From the NCBI RefSeq assembly GCF_039631295.1, contig NZ_JBDIVE010000002.1, forward strand, positions 124,001-188,000: 64,000 bases of DNA, given 5' to 3'. Made by a program: the position numbers and the translations under genes. This document shows positions 63,290 through 64,000 of this stretch, in pieces (the first letter of the stretch is position 1; each line of letters opens with the position of its first letter). Source of the DNA: Viridibacterium sediminicola (GTDB taxonomy: Bacteria; Pseudomonadota; Gammaproteobacteria; Burkholderiales; Rhodocyclaceae). The notes under the pieces are model-generated. The model was given only the letters and a program-made list of their open reading frames with translations. It searched no databases and was not told the DNA's origin.

Positions 63290-63829
63290 ATGTCGGTTCG
63301 TACCCTGATTGCCCTTCTCAGCATGCTGCTGGCCGCTTCGGCGGGCGCCCAGATCTACTCCTGGAAAGACGCCAGTGGTCGCATGCACTTCTCCGACCAG
63401 CCGCCACCCGACAACACCACGCCGATCAAGGCGCCGCCCAGCAAAGGCCCCAAATACGCGCCGCTGAGCAGCAGCGCACCGGCCGCCAGCCCCGTCGCCA
63501 ATGCCACGCAATCGGCGCCCAAGGCGGATGCACAGTCGGCCCCGGCGGCGCAGTCAGGCCCCAAGAGCTGGGCCGACAAGGACCTCGAATACAAGCAACG
63601 CAAGGCCGCCGAGCAGGAAGCCGCGGCCAAGAAAAAAGCGGCCGATGCTCAAGCAGAAGAAAAGAAACGCTACTGCGAGAGCCTGCGTAACAACCAGGCC
63701 ATGCTTGGCAACAACAATCTGCGCGTGGCACGCGCCAATTCCAGCGGCCAGGCCGACGTGATGGATAGCGCACAACGCCAGCAAGAGGCTGAGCGCCTGA
63801 GTCAACAACTGGCGCGCGACTGTAAGTAA
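63290..63829 (+). CDS. DUF4124 exported protein
   Basis: 179 aa. Signal peptide MSVRTLIALLSMLLAASAGA, then the DUF4124 segment QIYSWKDASGRMHFSDQPPP (residues 21-40), a Pro/Ala/Ser-rich linker, and a charged coiled-coil-like tail (KQRKAAEQEAAAKKKAADAQAEE) with two Cys, YCESL and RDCK. ATG 63290 has AGGAG 7 bases upstream. Periplasmic; function unknown. Divergent from guaB. Confidence 0.85.
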   Translation: MSVRTLIALLSMLLAASAGAQIYSWKDASGRMHFSDQPPPDNTTPIKAPPSKGPKYAPLSSSAPAASPVANATQSAPKADAQSAPAAQSGPKSWADKDLEYKQRKAAEQEAAAKKKAADAQAEEKKRYCESLRNNQAMLGNNNLRVARANSSGQADVMDSAQRQQEAERLSQQLARDCK

Positions 63830-63879
63830 GCGACAATGTCGCTGCCTCCGAATCGCAAGCCTCCAAAGGATTTTTCAAT

Positions 63880-64000
63880 ATGTTGAATCTCGATCGCCCC
63901 ATCCGCCTGCTCGCCAGCGTGGCGGTGCTGAGCCTGCTCAGCCCGCTCGCCCATGCCGGCAAAACCCTCGACAGCATCCGACAGCGCGGCAGCGTGCAGT
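63880..64000 (+). CDS. Amino-acid ABC transporter periplasmic binding protein, N-terminal fragment
   Basis: Only 40 residues before the window ends. A signal peptide (RLLASVAVLSLLSPLAHA) is followed by GKTLDSIRQRGSVQ, the typical beginning of polar amino-acid binding proteins of the AapJ/GltI type. AGGA precedes ATG 63880 by 8-9 bases. Substrate cannot be told. Confidence 0.7.
   Translation, partial: MLNLDRPIRLLASVAVLSLLSPLAHAGKTLDSIRQRGSVQ

Noticed and set aside
61730..63290. Long N-terminal extension (about 520 codons) of the DUF4124 frame, antisense to guaB
   Set aside because: The signal peptide and AGGAG place the true start at 63290; the extension is a guaB shadow.

Overview
The window is about 64 kb of GC-rich (roughly 60% or more), densely packed DNA. 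It most resembles the chromosome of a betaproteobacterium, possibly of the Rhodocyclales. Evidence is conserved synteny: M48 peptidase-rsgA; purM-hda-HAD phosphatase-pcnB-folK-DUF486-deoxynucleoside kinase-panB; tatD-pilZ-holB-tmk-mltG diverging from ygfZ-DUF4936; and guaB-guaA. I see no rRNA, tRNA, phage, transposase or CRISPR array. The genus cannot be fixed from this sequence.

Layout. 1-3.1 kb: M48 peptidase (cut by the window edge), rsgA and a FIST sensor protein. 3.2-6.5 kb: an Anbu (proteasome-like) operon with alpha-E and circularly permuted ATP-grasp genes but no transglutaminase gene. 6.9-15 kb: housekeeping genes for purines, replication control, RNA/DNA modification, folate, nucleotides and pantothenate. 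15.5-18.8 kb: a secreted PL3-type pectate lyase with a poly-serine linker and an exported Asp-box beta-propeller protein. 18.8-25.7 kb: conserved tatD-pilZ-holB-tmk-mltG / ygfZ block, an acetyltransferase and LD-carboxypeptidase. 25.8-57.7 kb: an iron-uptake region with five FecI sigma / FecR anti-sigma / STN-TonB receptor modules (one on the minus strand, four on the plus strand). Each fecI is preceded by a recognisable 19-bp Fur box. Three modules carry PepSY membrane proteins, and one also has DUF3325 and DUF3649. No siderophore synthesis genes are present, so this region looks built for taking up siderophores made by others. 31.3-36.6 kb, inside that region, is an AT-richer accessory island with an exported repeat protein, a GPH-type sugar symporter, tadA at its edge and several repeat families. 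57.8-64 kb: a small coiled-coil-like protein, an LRR-Ser/Thr kinase, guaA, a four-helix-bundle gene, guaB, a DUF4124 protein and the start of an amino-acid ABC binding protein.

The most unusual content is repetitive DNA. (i) A four-helix-bundle gene flanked by inverted heptamer arrays is inserted exactly between guaB and guaA; a gene-less relative lies between tatD and pilZ. (ii) Five copies of a roughly 150-200 bp unit carry a DnaA-box-like word in a hairpin, three of them with a second box at a constant 52-53 bp. (iii) Two inverted ~105-bp terminal-repeat elements bracket one gene. (iv) There is a 106-bp near-perfect hairpin. (v) A GATCGACA tandem array starts in a fecR stop codon. All functional statements are from sequence reading and family knowledge; no database search was run.
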